A stretch of 64,000 nt of DNA from an uncultured Faecalibacterium sp. (GCA_944385995.1 CALWZL010000004.1:40995-104994), one strand, 5' to 3'; positions 24,871 to 32,806 are shown, counted from the stretch's first letter. Made by a program: numbers and translations. The notes: generated from the letters alone by a model not told the origin.

Positions 24871-25389
24871 ATGGATGCAGCGTCCCGGCGTCAGGCCATT
24901 CTGGAAAAGCTGTCAAAAGCCAGCGGACCGGTGAGCGCAGGAGCCCTGGCCGGAGAACTGGGGGTATCCCGTCAGATTGTGGTGGGGGATGTGGCCCTGC
25001 TGCGGGCCAGCGGCGCCCAGATTGACGCGACGCCCCGGGGATACCGGATGCAGCCGGCCGCCGCAGGGTATACGGGATTGGTGGCCTGCGTCCACAATAC
25101 CGCCGAGGAGATGCGCCGGGAACTGTACACGGTGGCGGACCAGGGCGGAACGGTGGTGGATGTCATGGTGGAAAATGCCCTCTACGGGGAAATCCGGGCC
25201 AATCTGAATGTGGCCAGCCGGTACGACGCCGACGCCTTTGTGAAACAGGCGGAGGCGGCGCCGGACAGCCTGTTGAGCCGGATGACGGGAGGGGTGCATC
25301 TGCACACCATCCGCTGCGCCAATCAGGAGGCTTTCCGGCGGATCGAGGCGGCGCTGGACGCGGCCGGCCTGCTCTACCGGAAAGAGTAA
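24871..25389 (+). CDS. niaR: NiaR-type transcriptional repressor (HTH + 3H domain)
   Basis: The 172-residue protein has an N-terminal winged helix (RRQAILEKLSKASGPVSAG…LGVSRQIVVGDVALLR) and a C-terminal 3H domain. The metal-ligand positions of the known niacin-responsive repressor are kept: His and Glu in VHNTAEEMRREL and the two His of GGVHLHTIR. The third conserved His, usually in HPxYGE, is Asn here (NALYGE). NiaR represses niacin uptake/NAD genes when nicotinic acid is present, but no such gene is adjacent. GGAGAAAAGG precedes ATG 24871, 14 nt after the amylase gene, so it is probably cotranscribed with it. Confidence 0.87.
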   Translation: MDAASRRQAILEKLSKASGPVSAGALAGELGVSRQIVVGDVALLRASGAQIDATPRGYRMQPAAAGYTGLVACVHNTAEEMRRELYTVADQGGTVVDVMVENALYGEIRANLNVASRYDADAFVKQAEAAPDSLLSRMTGGVHLHTIRCANQEAFRRIEAALDAAGLLYRKE

Positions 25390-25595
25390 TACCCATCTGC
25401 TCCTATTGTACGGACCCGGCGGGGTCCTGTCCAGGGGCAAAAACCGAAAAGAGTCGGATAACCGACGCTCGTCGGAAAATGACGGGAGTGTTGTTCCCGC
25501 CCGCCGTCCTTTTCGCAGCGTTTCCCGCACAAAAGCGGCGGAACTGCGGTGGCGGCCGGGCGGGTTTTGTTTTGGATCAAAAAGGAGGAGGAACC

Positions 25596-26771
25596 TTGGA
25601 CCGGCGGATTGCAAAGACAGAGCGGGCGATCCGGGAGGCATTTTTGGCCCAGCGGGCCGAAAAGCCTCTGGAAAAAATCCGGGTGCGGGAGCTGTGCGAA
25701 GCGGCCCAGATTCATAAATCCACATTTTACGCCCACTATCCCGATGTGTACGCCCTGGCGGACGCCATGGAAAGCCAGCTGGTGGAATCGATTCTGGCCC
25801 AGGTGGGGCAGGTCAAAATCGAGGACCTGCGCAGCCGCCCGGAATGGCTGACCGAGGAATTGTTCCGGGCCTTTACGACCCATGGCCGGCAGGTGGAGAT
25901 TTTGTTTTCGGGGTCCCGGCAGGGGACCCTGGTGGACCGGGTGGAGCGGGGACTGCGGGAGATGACCAGCCGCCAGGACCCCGACCACTGGGATGACCCG
26001 GTGCGGCGGGTGGTGCTGTCTTTCTGTGTGCAGGGGAGCTATTATGCGTTCCGCAACAACTGCGGCCGTCTGGAAGAAGGCGCCCTGGTGCAGGTGCTGG
26101 GGGCGGTATCCCGGGCGGCGCAAAACATCGGACCGTTGACCCATCGAACGACCCAGGAAAGGAGCAAGTCTATGATTCCCACCCGTGAACAAGCCCGGGC
26201 CCTGCTGGCAGAAGCCCAGGACCGCTACAGCGAAGTGAGCCAGATTCATGGCCGGTGGGCCGACCACTGCCGGACGGCGGCGGCCTGCGCCGAAAAAATT
26301 GCGGCCCGGTGCCCCGGCCTGGACCCGGACAAAGCCTATGTGCTGGGCCTGCTGCACGATATCGGCCGCCGGTACGGCGACGGCCATCTCCGCCACGTCT
26401 ATTATGGCTGGAAGTATATGCAGGAAAAAGGCTTTGACGATGTAGCCAAAATCTGCCTGACCCATTCCTTTCAGATTCAGGGGATTGACGCTTACATCGG
26501 CAACCGGGATATCCCCCCGGAGGCCCTGGCGGAATTGACGGCGGCGCTGGACGCGGTGGTGTACGACGACTATGACCGGCTGATTCAGCTGTGCGACTCG
26601 ATTGCAGGGGTGGACGGGCCGGTGGACATGGCGGCCCGGATGGAGGATGTCCGCCGCCGGTACGGCGACTATCCCCAGGACAAATGGAATAAAAATTTTG
26701 AGCTGAAGGGCTACTTTGAACGCTGGGCCGGGGCGGAGCTGTACGACATCGTGGGCCATCCGGCGGGCTGA
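25596..26771 (+). CDS. TetR-like regulator fused in frame to an HD-domain phosphohydrolase
   Basis: One open frame of 391 residues starts at TTG 25596 behind AAGGAGGAGG. Residues 1–60 form a TetR-type helix-turn-helix (IRVRELCEAAQIHKSTFYAHYP), and residues 60–190 a TetR ligand-binding-like region. Without a stop, residues 193–391 form an HD domain with ADHCRTAA, LLHDIGRRYG (HD near residue 253) and CLTHSF. At the junction, AAAGGAG precedes ATG 26172, a perfect second translation start. Either a true fusion is made, or two proteins whose separating stop was lost. HD domains of this kind cleave phosphoesters of small molecules; the substrate is unknown. Confidence 0.75.
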   Translation: MDRRIAKTERAIREAFLAQRAEKPLEKIRVRELCEAAQIHKSTFYAHYPDVYALADAMESQLVESILAQVGQVKIEDLRSRPEWLTEELFRAFTTHGRQVEILFSGSRQGTLVDRVERGLREMTSRQDPDHWDDPVRRVVLSFCVQGSYYAFRNNCGRLEEGALVQVLGAVSRAAQNIGPLTHRTTQERSKSMIPTREQARALLAEAQDRYSEVSQIHGRWADHCRTAAACAEKIAARCPGLDPDKAYVLGLLHDIGRRYGDGHLRHVYYGWKYMQEKGFDDVAKICLTHSFQIQGIDAYIGNRDIPPEALAELTAALDAVVYDDYDRLIQLCDSIAGVDGPVDMAARMEDVRRRYGDYPQDKWNKNFELKGYFERWAGAELYDIVGHPAG

Positions 26772-26817
26772 AAACCCTCTTTTTGCTGCAAAAAACCCGG
26801 CGTTTGCTGCAAAATAC

Positions 26818-26845
26818 TGGAAAGATTCCCGTATTATGATAAAAT
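26818..26845 (+). promoter_or_regulatory. Promoter of the DUF4097 gene
   Basis: TGGAAA (26818–26823), a 16-nt spacer and TAAAAT (26840–26845). Just upstream, TTTGCTGCAAAA occurs twice (about 26782 and 26803), a possible regulator site. Confidence 0.5.
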
Positions 26846-26885
26846 GAAAGCAAAAGCATCCCGCAATCAAAAGGAGGTAAAGGTT

Positions 26886-27650
26886 ATGTTCCAATGGCGT
26901 GTGAAACTGGCTGCGGCCCTGACAGTCGCCGGGCTGCTGGCGGGGCTGACGGTGCCGGCCTGGGCGGCGGAGGCATCCACCGTCCGCCAGTATGAGACGT
27001 CCCAGCCGGTGACCTCGGTGGTGGCAGACGTGGAAAGCGCTGTCCTTGTGATTCAGAAGGGGACGGGCAGCACCGTCCAGGTGGATTCAGACGCCGACGC
27101 AAAGGGAGAATATACCTACGACTTTGACCTGAAGGACGGGGTCCTGACGGTGCGGGTGGAAGCCATCCAGGGGGAAAAGATCAAGACCAAGGGAGTGCCG
27201 ATTCACGTTGGGGTGATCCATGTGACTGTGCTGGGGGATGCCGTGATTTGTGACAACGAGATCACCATCACCCTGCCGGAGGCGGTGTATGACAAGATCG
27301 AGGGCAAAACCCGCAACGGCAGCATTATGGCGTCGGGGATGGAGGCTGAAACCCTCTCCCTGGACGCCAAGAATGGAGATGTGACCCTGGAAAACACCCG
27401 CGGGGTGAAGGTACAGGCTAAAACCGCCAACGGGGATATCCGGCTGGATCATCCCTATGGGCTGGACTATGACCTGACCAGCCAGAACGGGGATATCAGC
27501 GGGACCCTGGCCGGGACCAAGGCGGATTACCGGCTGCGGGTGGAGGCCCGGAACGGGGACAGCAACCTGGAGGACCAGGCAGGCACCGGGGTGGCCAGCG
27601 CCAACCTGAAAGCTCAAAACGGAGATGTCCGGGTGGATTTCACCGGCTGA
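26886..27650 (+). CDS. Secreted DUF4097-family beta-repeat protein
   Basis: The 254-residue protein has a Sec signal peptide (RVKLAAALTVAGLLAGLTVP, cleavage probably after AWA). A repetitive beta-strand region follows in which short units such as KNGDVTLENT, ANGDIRL, QNGDISG, RNGDSNL and QNGDVRVDF recur, typical of DUF4097 putative adhesin-like proteins. No lipobox or wall anchor is seen, so it should be free or loosely held outside the cell. The ATG at 26886 has AAGGAGG 8 nt upstream. DUF4097 proteins often sit by envelope-stress genes; here the neighbours are unrelated. Confidence 0.82.
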   Translation: MFQWRVKLAAALTVAGLLAGLTVPAWAAEASTVRQYETSQPVTSVVADVESAVLVIQKGTGSTVQVDSDADAKGEYTYDFDLKDGVLTVRVEAIQGEKIKTKGVPIHVGVIHVTVLGDAVICDNEITITLPEAVYDKIEGKTRNGSIMASGMEAETLSLDAKNGDVTLENTRGVKVQAKTANGDIRLDHPYGLDYDLTSQNGDISGTLAGTKADYRLRVEARNGDSNLEDQAGTGVASANLKAQNGDVRVDFTG

Positions 27651-27667
27651 CCGCTATAAGATCGTTT

Positions 27668-27704
27668 TTAAAGGCTCCTGCCGACCCGGCGGGGGCCTTT
27701 TATC
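27668..27704 (+). terminator. Terminator of the DUF4097 gene
   Basis: Stem AAAGGCTCCTGCCG / CGGCGGGGGCCTTT (27670–27700) followed by TTTTATC. Confidence 0.8.
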
Positions 27705-27740
27705 TATACCCACCCACCACCCTTTATCGGTGTCCCCCCT

Positions 27741-27770
27741 GCCGCTGCGCGGCATCCCCCCTTCGGGGGG
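27741..27770. repeat. REP-like double hairpin
   Basis: Two adjacent palindromes: GCCGC-TGC-GCGGC (27741–27753) and CCCCCC-TTC-GGGGGG (27756–27770). The arrangement resembles dispersed extragenic repeats of these gut Firmicutes. I see only one copy in this window. Confidence 0.55.
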
Positions 27771-27824
27771 AAGCTAGCCGGTGGCTGCTCCTTCTAGGTG
27801 CAGGCTGCGCAGCAGGGCAACGGT

Positions 27825-27866
27825 CTGTTTTTTGCAAGGGCGCTCCATCGCCCGCCGCAAAAACAG
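27825..27866. repeat. Long intergenic inverted repeat
   Basis: CTGTTTTTTGC and GGGCG arms pair with CGCCC and GCAAAAACAG around CTCCAT. No coding frame is supported here, so this is a structured extragenic element of unknown role. Confidence 0.5.
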
Positions 27867-27912
27867 GGCACCGCAACCCGGAAGGTTTAGATCAAAATAA
27901 AAACAGCAGATC

Positions 27913-27951
27913 AAAAGAAAATCCCTGTCCCCAAAATCAGGAGCAGGGATT
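27913..27951 (-). terminator. Distal terminator-like hairpin downstream of asnB
   Basis: A perfect 8-bp stem AATCCCTG / CAGGGATT (27920–27951) with a 16-nt loop, followed on the minus strand by TTTTCTTTTG. From 27704 to 28090 I find no supported gene. Confidence 0.5.
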
Positions 27952-28081
27952 GGATTCAAGATCGGGTGAGACGAACCTTTCCGGTGACTCGCCCGCAGGG
28001 CAAAACGTAAATTAAGATGCAGGGGTTTGCCGCCGTCCAGCCGTAACGTGAGCGCGGCCAGAGTGACCCGGTACACATTGA

Positions 28082-28116
28082 AAGTCTTTTGGTAACTTTT
28101 CTTCCAGAAAAGTTAC
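28082..28116 (-). terminator. asnB terminator overlapping the stop codon
   Basis: A perfect 11-bp inverted repeat GTAACTTTTCT / AGAAAAGTTAC (28092–28116, loop TCC) includes the TAA of asnB. The following minus-strand sequence is CAAAAGACTTTC, so the T-run lies within the stem rather than after it. Confidence 0.55.
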
Positions 28117-29699
28117 ACGCCGGAGGCGCCGTAGTTGGCCAGGACGCGGGCGGAAGGGTCGTTGACGTTGCAGTTGGGCCAGGCCTTGTTGGGCATCCAG
28201 AAGCTGACAATGGTGCGGGCCTGGTCGTAATAGTACTTCTCGAAAATCTCACGGTAGAGCAGGCTCTCCTTGGTGAAGGGCATGCAGTGGGCCGAATAGT
28301 TGGCCCGGCGGAGCTGGAACATCTCGTCGGTGTAGACCTGCTCGGCGTACTCCTTGATGTCGTCCACCATGCTGTGGCCGACGGCATCCGAGAAGGCCGC
28401 CTTCTCGCGCCAGAGAATCTCGGGGGGCAGCCAGTCGCCCTCAAAGGCTTTCCGCAGCAGATATTTGCCCTTGCCGTAGCTGTTCAGCTTCATTTCAGGG
28501 TCGATGGCCATGACGTACCGGACAAAGTCCAAATCTCCGAAGGGCACACGGGCCTCGATGCTGTTGGCCGAAATGCAGCGGTCGGCCCGCAGCACGTCAT
28601 ACATATAGAGCTCCCGAATCCGCTTCTGAGACTCCTGCTGGAAGGCGTCGGCGGTGGGGGCGTAGTCGGTGTACTTGTAGCCGAACAGCTCATCCGAAAT
28701 CTCGCCGGTCAGCAGGACCCGCACGTCGGTCTGCTCATGGATGGCCTTGCACAGCAGATACATGCCCACGCTGGCCCGGACGGTGGTGATGTCCCAGGTG
28801 CCCAGGATGCGGATCACTTCCTCCAGACTGTGGATGACGGTGTCCCGGTTGATGATGATTTCGTGGTGCTCGCTGCCCAGATAGTCGGCGGTCTGACGGG
28901 CATACTTCAGGTCGATGGCGTCGGTGTCCATGCCGATGGCAAAGGTGCGGATGGGCTTGCCCAGCTTGCGGGCCGCAATGGCGCAGACCAGAGAGGAGTC
29001 CAAGCCGCCCGACAGCAGGAAGCCCACGGGGGCGTCGGCGTCCAGACGCTTTTCGACGCCGGCAATCAGCTTTTCCCGGATGTTTTTCAGCACTTCCTCC
29101 ATCCCGTCGGCGTGGGGGGCGGGGACATCGGCGATGTCCTCATAGCGGACAAACCGGCCGTCGCAGTAGTAGCTGCCGATGGGGAAGGGTCGGATGTCGT
29201 CGCACCAGCCCACCAGGTTCTGAAGCTCGCTGGCAAAGGCGATCTGGTGGCTGGACTTGGAATAGCCGTAGAACAGAGGCCGGATGCCGATGGGGTCCCG
29301 GGCGGCAATCAGACGGTCCTTGCGGGAATCGTAGAGGATCAGGGCGAACTCGGAATCCATATGGCGGAACATATCCAGCCCGTACTCGTAGTAGAGGGGG
29401 AGCAGAATCTCACAGTCGCAGTCGGAAGCAAACTTGTAGCCGGCCCGCTTCAGGATTTCTTTCTCAAAGCGGAAGCCGTACACCTCGCCGTTGCAGACCA
29501 CGCAGTCGGCGCCGCGGTAGAAAGGCTGCATGCCGTCGGGGGTCAGGCCCATGATGGCCAGCCGCCCGAAGCCCATCAGACCGAAAGGCCCTTCCACCAC
29601 CCGCTGATCGTCAGGACCACGGCTGACGGTGCGCATCAGATATTCCTTGAATTCAGCAGCGGACAGATCGTGTCCAGTGTAACCCATGATACAACACAT
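28113..29699 (-). CDS. asnB: Asparagine synthase (glutamine-hydrolysing)
   Basis: The 528-residue cytosolic enzyme amidates aspartate using glutamine and ATP. I chose ATG 29699 because it places the catalytic Cys at position 2 (MCCIMGYTG); the more upstream in-frame start would bury it. The glutaminase domain shows RGPDDQRV and CNGEVYGF; the synthetase domain has the pyrophosphate loop LLSGGLDSS (about residues 226–234) and GEISDELFGYKYT. AAAGGAG lies 10 nt upstream. A T-box leader with a candidate Asn specifier precedes it, so it should be induced when tRNA-Asn is uncharged. Confidence 0.95.
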   Translation of the reverse strand: MCCIMGYTGHDLSAAEFKEYLMRTVSRGPDDQRVVEGPFGLMGFGRLAIMGLTPDGMQPFYRGADCVVCNGEVYGFRFEKEILKRAGYKFASDCDCEILLPLYYEYGLDMFRHMDSEFALILYDSRKDRLIAARDPIGIRPLFYGYSKSSHQIAFASELQNLVGWCDDIRPFPIGSYYCDGRFVRYEDIADVPAPHADGMEEVLKNIREKLIAGVEKRLDADAPVGFLLSGGLDSSLVCAIAARKLGKPIRTFAIGMDTDAIDLKYARQTADYLGSEHHEIIINRDTVIHSLEEVIRILGTWDITTVRASVGMYLLCKAIHEQTDVRVLLTGEISDELFGYKYTDYAPTADAFQQESQKRIRELYMYDVLRADRCISANSIEARVPFGDLDFVRYVMAIDPEMKLNSYGKGKYLLRKAFEGDWLPPEILWREKAAFSDAVGHSMVDDIKEYAEQVYTDEMFQLRRANYSAHCMPFTKESLLYREIFEKYYYDQARTIVSFWMPNKAWPNCNVNDPSARVLANYGASGV

Positions 29700-29722
29700 A
29701 TCGCATGTTCTCCTTTGCAACG

Positions 29723-30005
29723 AAAAATACGGCAGCACTCATCCTCTTATTAGGACGAATGCTGCCGTATCCGTGGTGCCACCTAGTTTGCCGGCATAGC
29801 CGGCCCCTCTGCGCTCTCCCCGTTGAAAGCGCTGCCGCGTAACGTGCGGCTGCCGTCCGGCCCTACTGCCCCGGCCAGGCCGGCGGGTTCAGGCGGAAGC
29901 TCGCGGGTGTTCGTTCGGGTCCGGCCTTCTGCGCGGCTCCCACCTGCCCGCGCTCTCTGGAAGAAAACCTCTTGGACCTTACTTTTCCCGGTCACAGCTT
30001 TTGAT
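29723..30005 (-). ncRNA. T-box riboswitch upstream of asnB
   Basis: On the minus strand the leader has, in order, GGGAAAAGTA, CCAGAGAG with the distal GGTGGGAG element, a candidate specifier AAC (Asn codon, 29911–29909, followed by purine), the T-box AGGTGGCACCACGG (29784–29771), and a long terminator hairpin at 29725–29770 ending in TTTTT. Uncharged tRNA-Asn pairing to the T-box should favour the antiterminator and read-through into asnB. The class is clear; the specifier position is my best reading. Confidence 0.92.
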
Positions 30006-30011
30006 GCAAGC

Positions 30012-30040
30012 ATTGTATCACGGCTGGGGCTCGCTGTCAA
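30012..30040 (-). promoter_or_regulatory. Promoter of the T-box/asnB transcript
   Basis: TTGACA (30040–30035), a 17-nt spacer and TACAAT (30017–30012). The -35 and spacer lie inside the last codons of the upstream fur-family gene on the same strand. Confidence 0.8.
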
Positions 30041-30476
30041 CTGTAGAATCCTGTTCTTCCGCTTCTTTTTGGGCGCAGCGGCGGCAAACCCCATACAAAA
30101 TACTCCCCTCACACTGGAGGGTGAAGCCGTGTTCGGCCTGCAGATGCCGGCGCACCTCGTCCATAAAATGACAGTCCATATGGAAGATCTCGCCGCAGCG
30201 GACGCACTTGAGATGGATGTGCTCATGACAATGGCGCTGGGCATCGGTGAGCTGATAGACGGCCCGCTCGCCCTTGTCGGCCACGTATTTCATCACCCGC
30301 TGTTCCCCGGCCAGCTTGTCCAGGTAGCGGTAGACGGTGGTGGGGTTGGTGCGGGCGCCTTCGGCCTCCAGATGGGCCACGATGTCGGCGGCGCTCACCG
30401 TCCGGCGCCGGTTCTCGGTGAGGTAATCCAGGATCAGCTGGCGGGTGTGGGTATTGTAGCTGGTGCTGCGGGCCAT
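30018..30476 (-). CDS. Fur-family metal-dependent repressor
   Basis: The 152-residue regulator has an N-terminal winged helix (RQLILDYLTENRRRTVSAAD, NPTTVYRYLDKL). The C-terminal domain has the metal site HEHIHLKCVRCGEIFHMDC and a second CxxC (GVCRRC), forming the structural zinc site with the first CVRC. Family members include Fur, Zur and PerR; the Asp/His residues that would separate them cannot be judged by eye. The NPTTVYRYL form and Cys pairs fit Zur or Fur. The ATG at 30476 has AAAGGAAG 9 nt upstream. It is monocistronic with its own promoter, and its 3' end carries the asnB promoter. Confidence 0.9.
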   Translation of the reverse strand: MARSTSYNTHTRQLILDYLTENRRRTVSAADIVAHLEAEGARTNPTTVYRYLDKLAGEQRVMKYVADKGERAVYQLTDAQRHCHEHIHLKCVRCGEIFHMDCHFMDEVRRHLQAEHGFTLQCEGSILYGVCRRCAQKEAEEQDSTVDSEPQP

Positions 30477-30532
30477 GGGTCGACACTTCCTTTGCATTGG
30501 GTGAAAATTTGGAATGGGTTTCGTATCGTTTT

Positions 30533-30560
30533 AGTATAGCATGCCGGGCGAAAATCGCAA
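30533..30560 (-). promoter_or_regulatory. Promoter of the Fur-family gene
   Basis: TTGCGA (30560–30555), a 16-nt spacer and TATACT (30538–30533). Confidence 0.6.
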
Positions 30561-30832
30561 GCAGAAAATCCAAAAGAGGACGATTGAGTGGGAAAACCCG
30601 GACAAAATACGAGAAAAATGGGCAGAATTTTGTGTAAAACGTGGAAGGAAAGTGAAACCCGCCCCGAAACCTTGTATTCTGGTTCGAAATGTGAAATAAT
30701 AAAACTGTATTACTATTGCCGTCGGTCAGGGGAAACGCTGCGCACAGGGCGCGGGGTCCCCGAAGAAGGGCCGAGGCAGCAGGGTTAAGTCCGGTTTGCA
30801 GGGCCGGCATGGCTAAGGGAAGGCAGAGTAGA
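30561..30832 (+). other. Intergenic region before the GntR gene
   Basis: About 270 bp between the divergent Fur-family and GntR-family genes. The left part is A-rich; near 30690–30715 an AT-rich stretch (AATAATAAAACTGTATTACT) may hold the GntR promoter, but I cannot fix -35/-10 elements. The segment 30716–30808 is in frame with the GntR gene but lacks a ribosome site. No RNA gene is recognised. Confidence 0.4.
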
Positions 30833-31495
30833 ATGAAAGAAAATGAAAACACCACCAAGCCCAGCTTAAAGCTGCAGGCTTACCAATACCTGAAAACGAA
30901 AATTTTGAATTGCGAGTACGCGCCCAGCCAGTTTTTGAACGAACAGAAGCTGTGCGCCGAGATGGGCAACATCAGCCGCACCCCCATGCGGGACGCGCTG
31001 GGCCGGCTGGAACAGGAGGGGCTCATCACCATCCTGCCCAAGAAAGGCCTGATGGTATCCCCCATCACCGATGAGGATGTCCACAGCATCTACGAAGTGC
31101 GGCTTCTGGTGGAGCCCTACGCCCTGCGGGTGTACGGCGCCCAGCTGCCCCGGGATGAGCTGGAACATTTTGTGACCCTGATGCAGCACCCGGAGCTGAT
31201 GCTGGATTTCTGCGCGGAGGACGACGCGTTTCACGAGCTTCTCATCAGCTCCCTGCCCAACCGGTATCTCCGGTCGGCCCATGATTCCATCACCGGCCAG
31301 AACAGCCGGTTCCGCATCATGACCGGCAAGGTGGGGATGATTGGCCAGAAGGAGACCTGTGAGGAACATTTGGCCATTCTGGAGCCGGCGCTGGCCGGGG
31401 ACTGGAATGCCGCGGCCGACGCTCTGACCCATCATCTGGAGCTGGCCCGGGAGAAGGCCGAAGGGGTTCTGGACAGAATCCACCTCGGCGAATAA
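30833..31495 (+). CDS. GntR-family (FadR/FCD type) transcriptional regulator
   Basis: The 220-residue regulator has an N-terminal GntR winged helix (AYQYLKTKILNCEYAPSQFL, CAEMGNISRTPMRDALGRLEQ, GLITILPKKGLMV) and a C-terminal all-helical FCD ligand-binding domain (IYEVRLLVEPYAL, DDAFHELLI, EEHLAILEPALAGD, HHLELAREKA) with the His/Asp residues that usually bind metal plus an organic acid. I start at ATG 30833, with AAGGGAAGG upstream; an earlier ATG at 30809 lacks a ribosome site. Target and ligand are unknown. A terminator follows, so it is probably single. Confidence 0.88.
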   Translation: MKENENTTKPSLKLQAYQYLKTKILNCEYAPSQFLNEQKLCAEMGNISRTPMRDALGRLEQEGLITILPKKGLMVSPITDEDVHSIYEVRLLVEPYALRVYGAQLPRDELEHFVTLMQHPELMLDFCAEDDAFHELLISSLPNRYLRSAHDSITGQNSRFRIMTGKVGMIGQKETCEEHLAILEPALAGDWNAAADALTHHLELAREKAEGVLDRIHLGE

Positions 31496-31506
31496 GCGAC
31501 ACACCA

Positions 31507-31555
31507 GGGGAAGCAGGCCCGGGCGGACAACCGCGGGGCCTGGCCTCCCCTTTTT
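31507..31555 (+). terminator. Terminator after the GntR gene
   Basis: A long imperfect GC-rich stem begins at GGGGA (31507) and closes at TCCCC (31546–31550), followed by TTTTT. Confidence 0.75.
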
Positions 31556-31591
31556 GCAGCGCGCCGGCGGAAAGCGGCGCAGGGAGAGACG

Positions 31592-32587
31592 ATGCAGACA
31601 ATCCAAATCGGGCCGGTGACCCTGGCCCACCGGGCGGTGTTCGGGCCGATGGCAGGGTTCACCGATGCGCCCTGCCGGCGGCTGATGGCCCAGCACGGGG
31701 CAGGATTCACCGTCAGTGAGATGGTGTCCAGCCGGGCTTTGACCTACCACGACTACAAGACCCTGAGCCTGGTGAAGGCCGAGCCCAACGGCGCCCCCTA
31801 CGGGGTGCAGATTTTCGGGGAGGTGCCCTCCATCATGGGAGAGGCGGCCGCCGCCCTGGAGGAATACGACTTTGACTTTCTGGACATCAATATGGGCTGC
31901 CCGGCCCCCAAGATTGTGTCGGGCGGCGCAGGGAGCAAACTGATGCTCCACCCGGAACTGTGCGGGGAGATTGTGGCCCAGGTCAAAGCCCATACCAGCC
32001 GGCCGGTAACAGTCAAGATGCGGAAGGGCTGGGACGCCAACCATGTGACGGCGGTGGAATGCGCCAAAGCCTGTGAAGAGGCCGGCGCCGCCCTGATTGC
32101 AGTCCATGCCCGGACCCGGGAGCAGATGTATACCCCCGGCATCGACCTGTCCATCATCCGTGCGGTGAAAGAAGCGGTGAAGGTGCCGGTGCTGGGCAAC
32201 GGTGATATCAACAGCCCCGCCGACGCCCTGACCATGCTGGCCGAAACCGGCTGCGACGGGGTGATGATTGCCCGGGGCGCTTTGGGGGACCCCTGGCTCT
32301 TTGAGCGGGTCAACGCCGCCATCGAGGGCCGGGAAGCGCCCCCGGAACCCAATCTCCAGGCCCGGATGAACGCCCTGCGCCGTCAGGTGGAGGAGATGGT
32401 GGAACTGAAAGGGGAGCGCACCGCCATGCCCCAGGCCCGGGCCCAGGCCATCCACTATATGAAGGGTCTGAAAGGGGCGGCAGCCCTGCGCCGGGCCTGC
32501 TGCCAGCTGACCTACCTGTCCGACCTGGATGAATTGATCGAGACGGTGTTTGACGAGCAGCGCCGGGCCGCCGGGGACGAGGAATAA
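31592..32587 (+). CDS. dusB: tRNA-dihydrouridine synthase
   Basis: The 331-residue flavoenzyme reduces uridines in the tRNA D-loop. The TIM barrel begins with VFGPMAGFTDAPCRRL; the catalytic Cys is in FLDINMGCPAPKIV (about residues 89–102); FMN-binding segments include VTVKMRKGWD, VHARTREQMY and VPVLGNGDI; GVMIARGALGDPWLF completes the fold. The length and motifs fit the DusB group. The ATG at 31592 has AGGGAGAG upstream. It precedes the cobalamin riboswitch, which has its own promoter, so it is not part of that operon. Confidence 0.92.
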   Translation: MQTIQIGPVTLAHRAVFGPMAGFTDAPCRRLMAQHGAGFTVSEMVSSRALTYHDYKTLSLVKAEPNGAPYGVQIFGEVPSIMGEAAAALEEYDFDFLDINMGCPAPKIVSGGAGSKLMLHPELCGEIVAQVKAHTSRPVTVKMRKGWDANHVTAVECAKACEEAGAALIAVHARTREQMYTPGIDLSIIRAVKEAVKVPVLGNGDINSPADALTMLAETGCDGVMIARGALGDPWLFERVNAAIEGREAPPEPNLQARMNALRRQVEEMVELKGERTAMPQARAQAIHYMKGLKGAAALRRACCQLTYLSDLDELIETVFDEQRRAAGDEE

Positions 32588-32589
32588 TC

Positions 32590-32618
32590 TTGCGGCAGAG
32601 CCGGGTTTATGCTATGCT
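32590..32618 (+). promoter_or_regulatory. Promoter of the cobalamin operon
   Basis: TTGCGG (32590–32595), a 17-nt spacer and TATGCT (32613–32618), beginning 2 nt after the dus stop codon. Confidence 0.65.
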
Positions 32619-32637
32619 ATAAAGCACAAAGCGCCGC

Positions 32638-32806
32638 AGGGTGCCCGGGGCCGCGTGGCTGGCCGGGAGAATAGGGAAACAGGTGCAAAGCCTGTGCGGG
32701 ACCGCCGCCGTAAGGGAGGAGCTCCGGCCAACGATGTCACTGCATGGAAAACGTGCGGGAAGGCAGGCCGGGGCGCTGACGCCCGAGCCGGAAGACCTGC
32801 CCTGAC
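32638..32806 (+). ncRNA. Cobalamin riboswitch
   Basis: The aptamer shows the expected order: AGGGAAACAGGTGCAAAGCC, TGCGGGACCGCCGCCGTAA, the B12 box region GTCACTGCATGGAAAACGTG (normally GCCACTG) followed by CGGGAAGGC, and the closing GAGCCGGAAGACCTGCC. Binding of adenosylcobalamin should favour the downstream terminator and shut off the synthesis operon. Confidence 0.95.

Noticed and set aside
26170-26859. Minus-strand open frame opposite the HD domain
   Set aside because: Ser/Pro/Arg-rich shadow without a ribosome site, crossing the DUF4097 promoter region.
27741-27770. CRISPR-like or insertion-sequence end
   Set aside because: There are no regularly spaced repeats, no terminal repeat pair and no transposase; it is better described as a double hairpin element.
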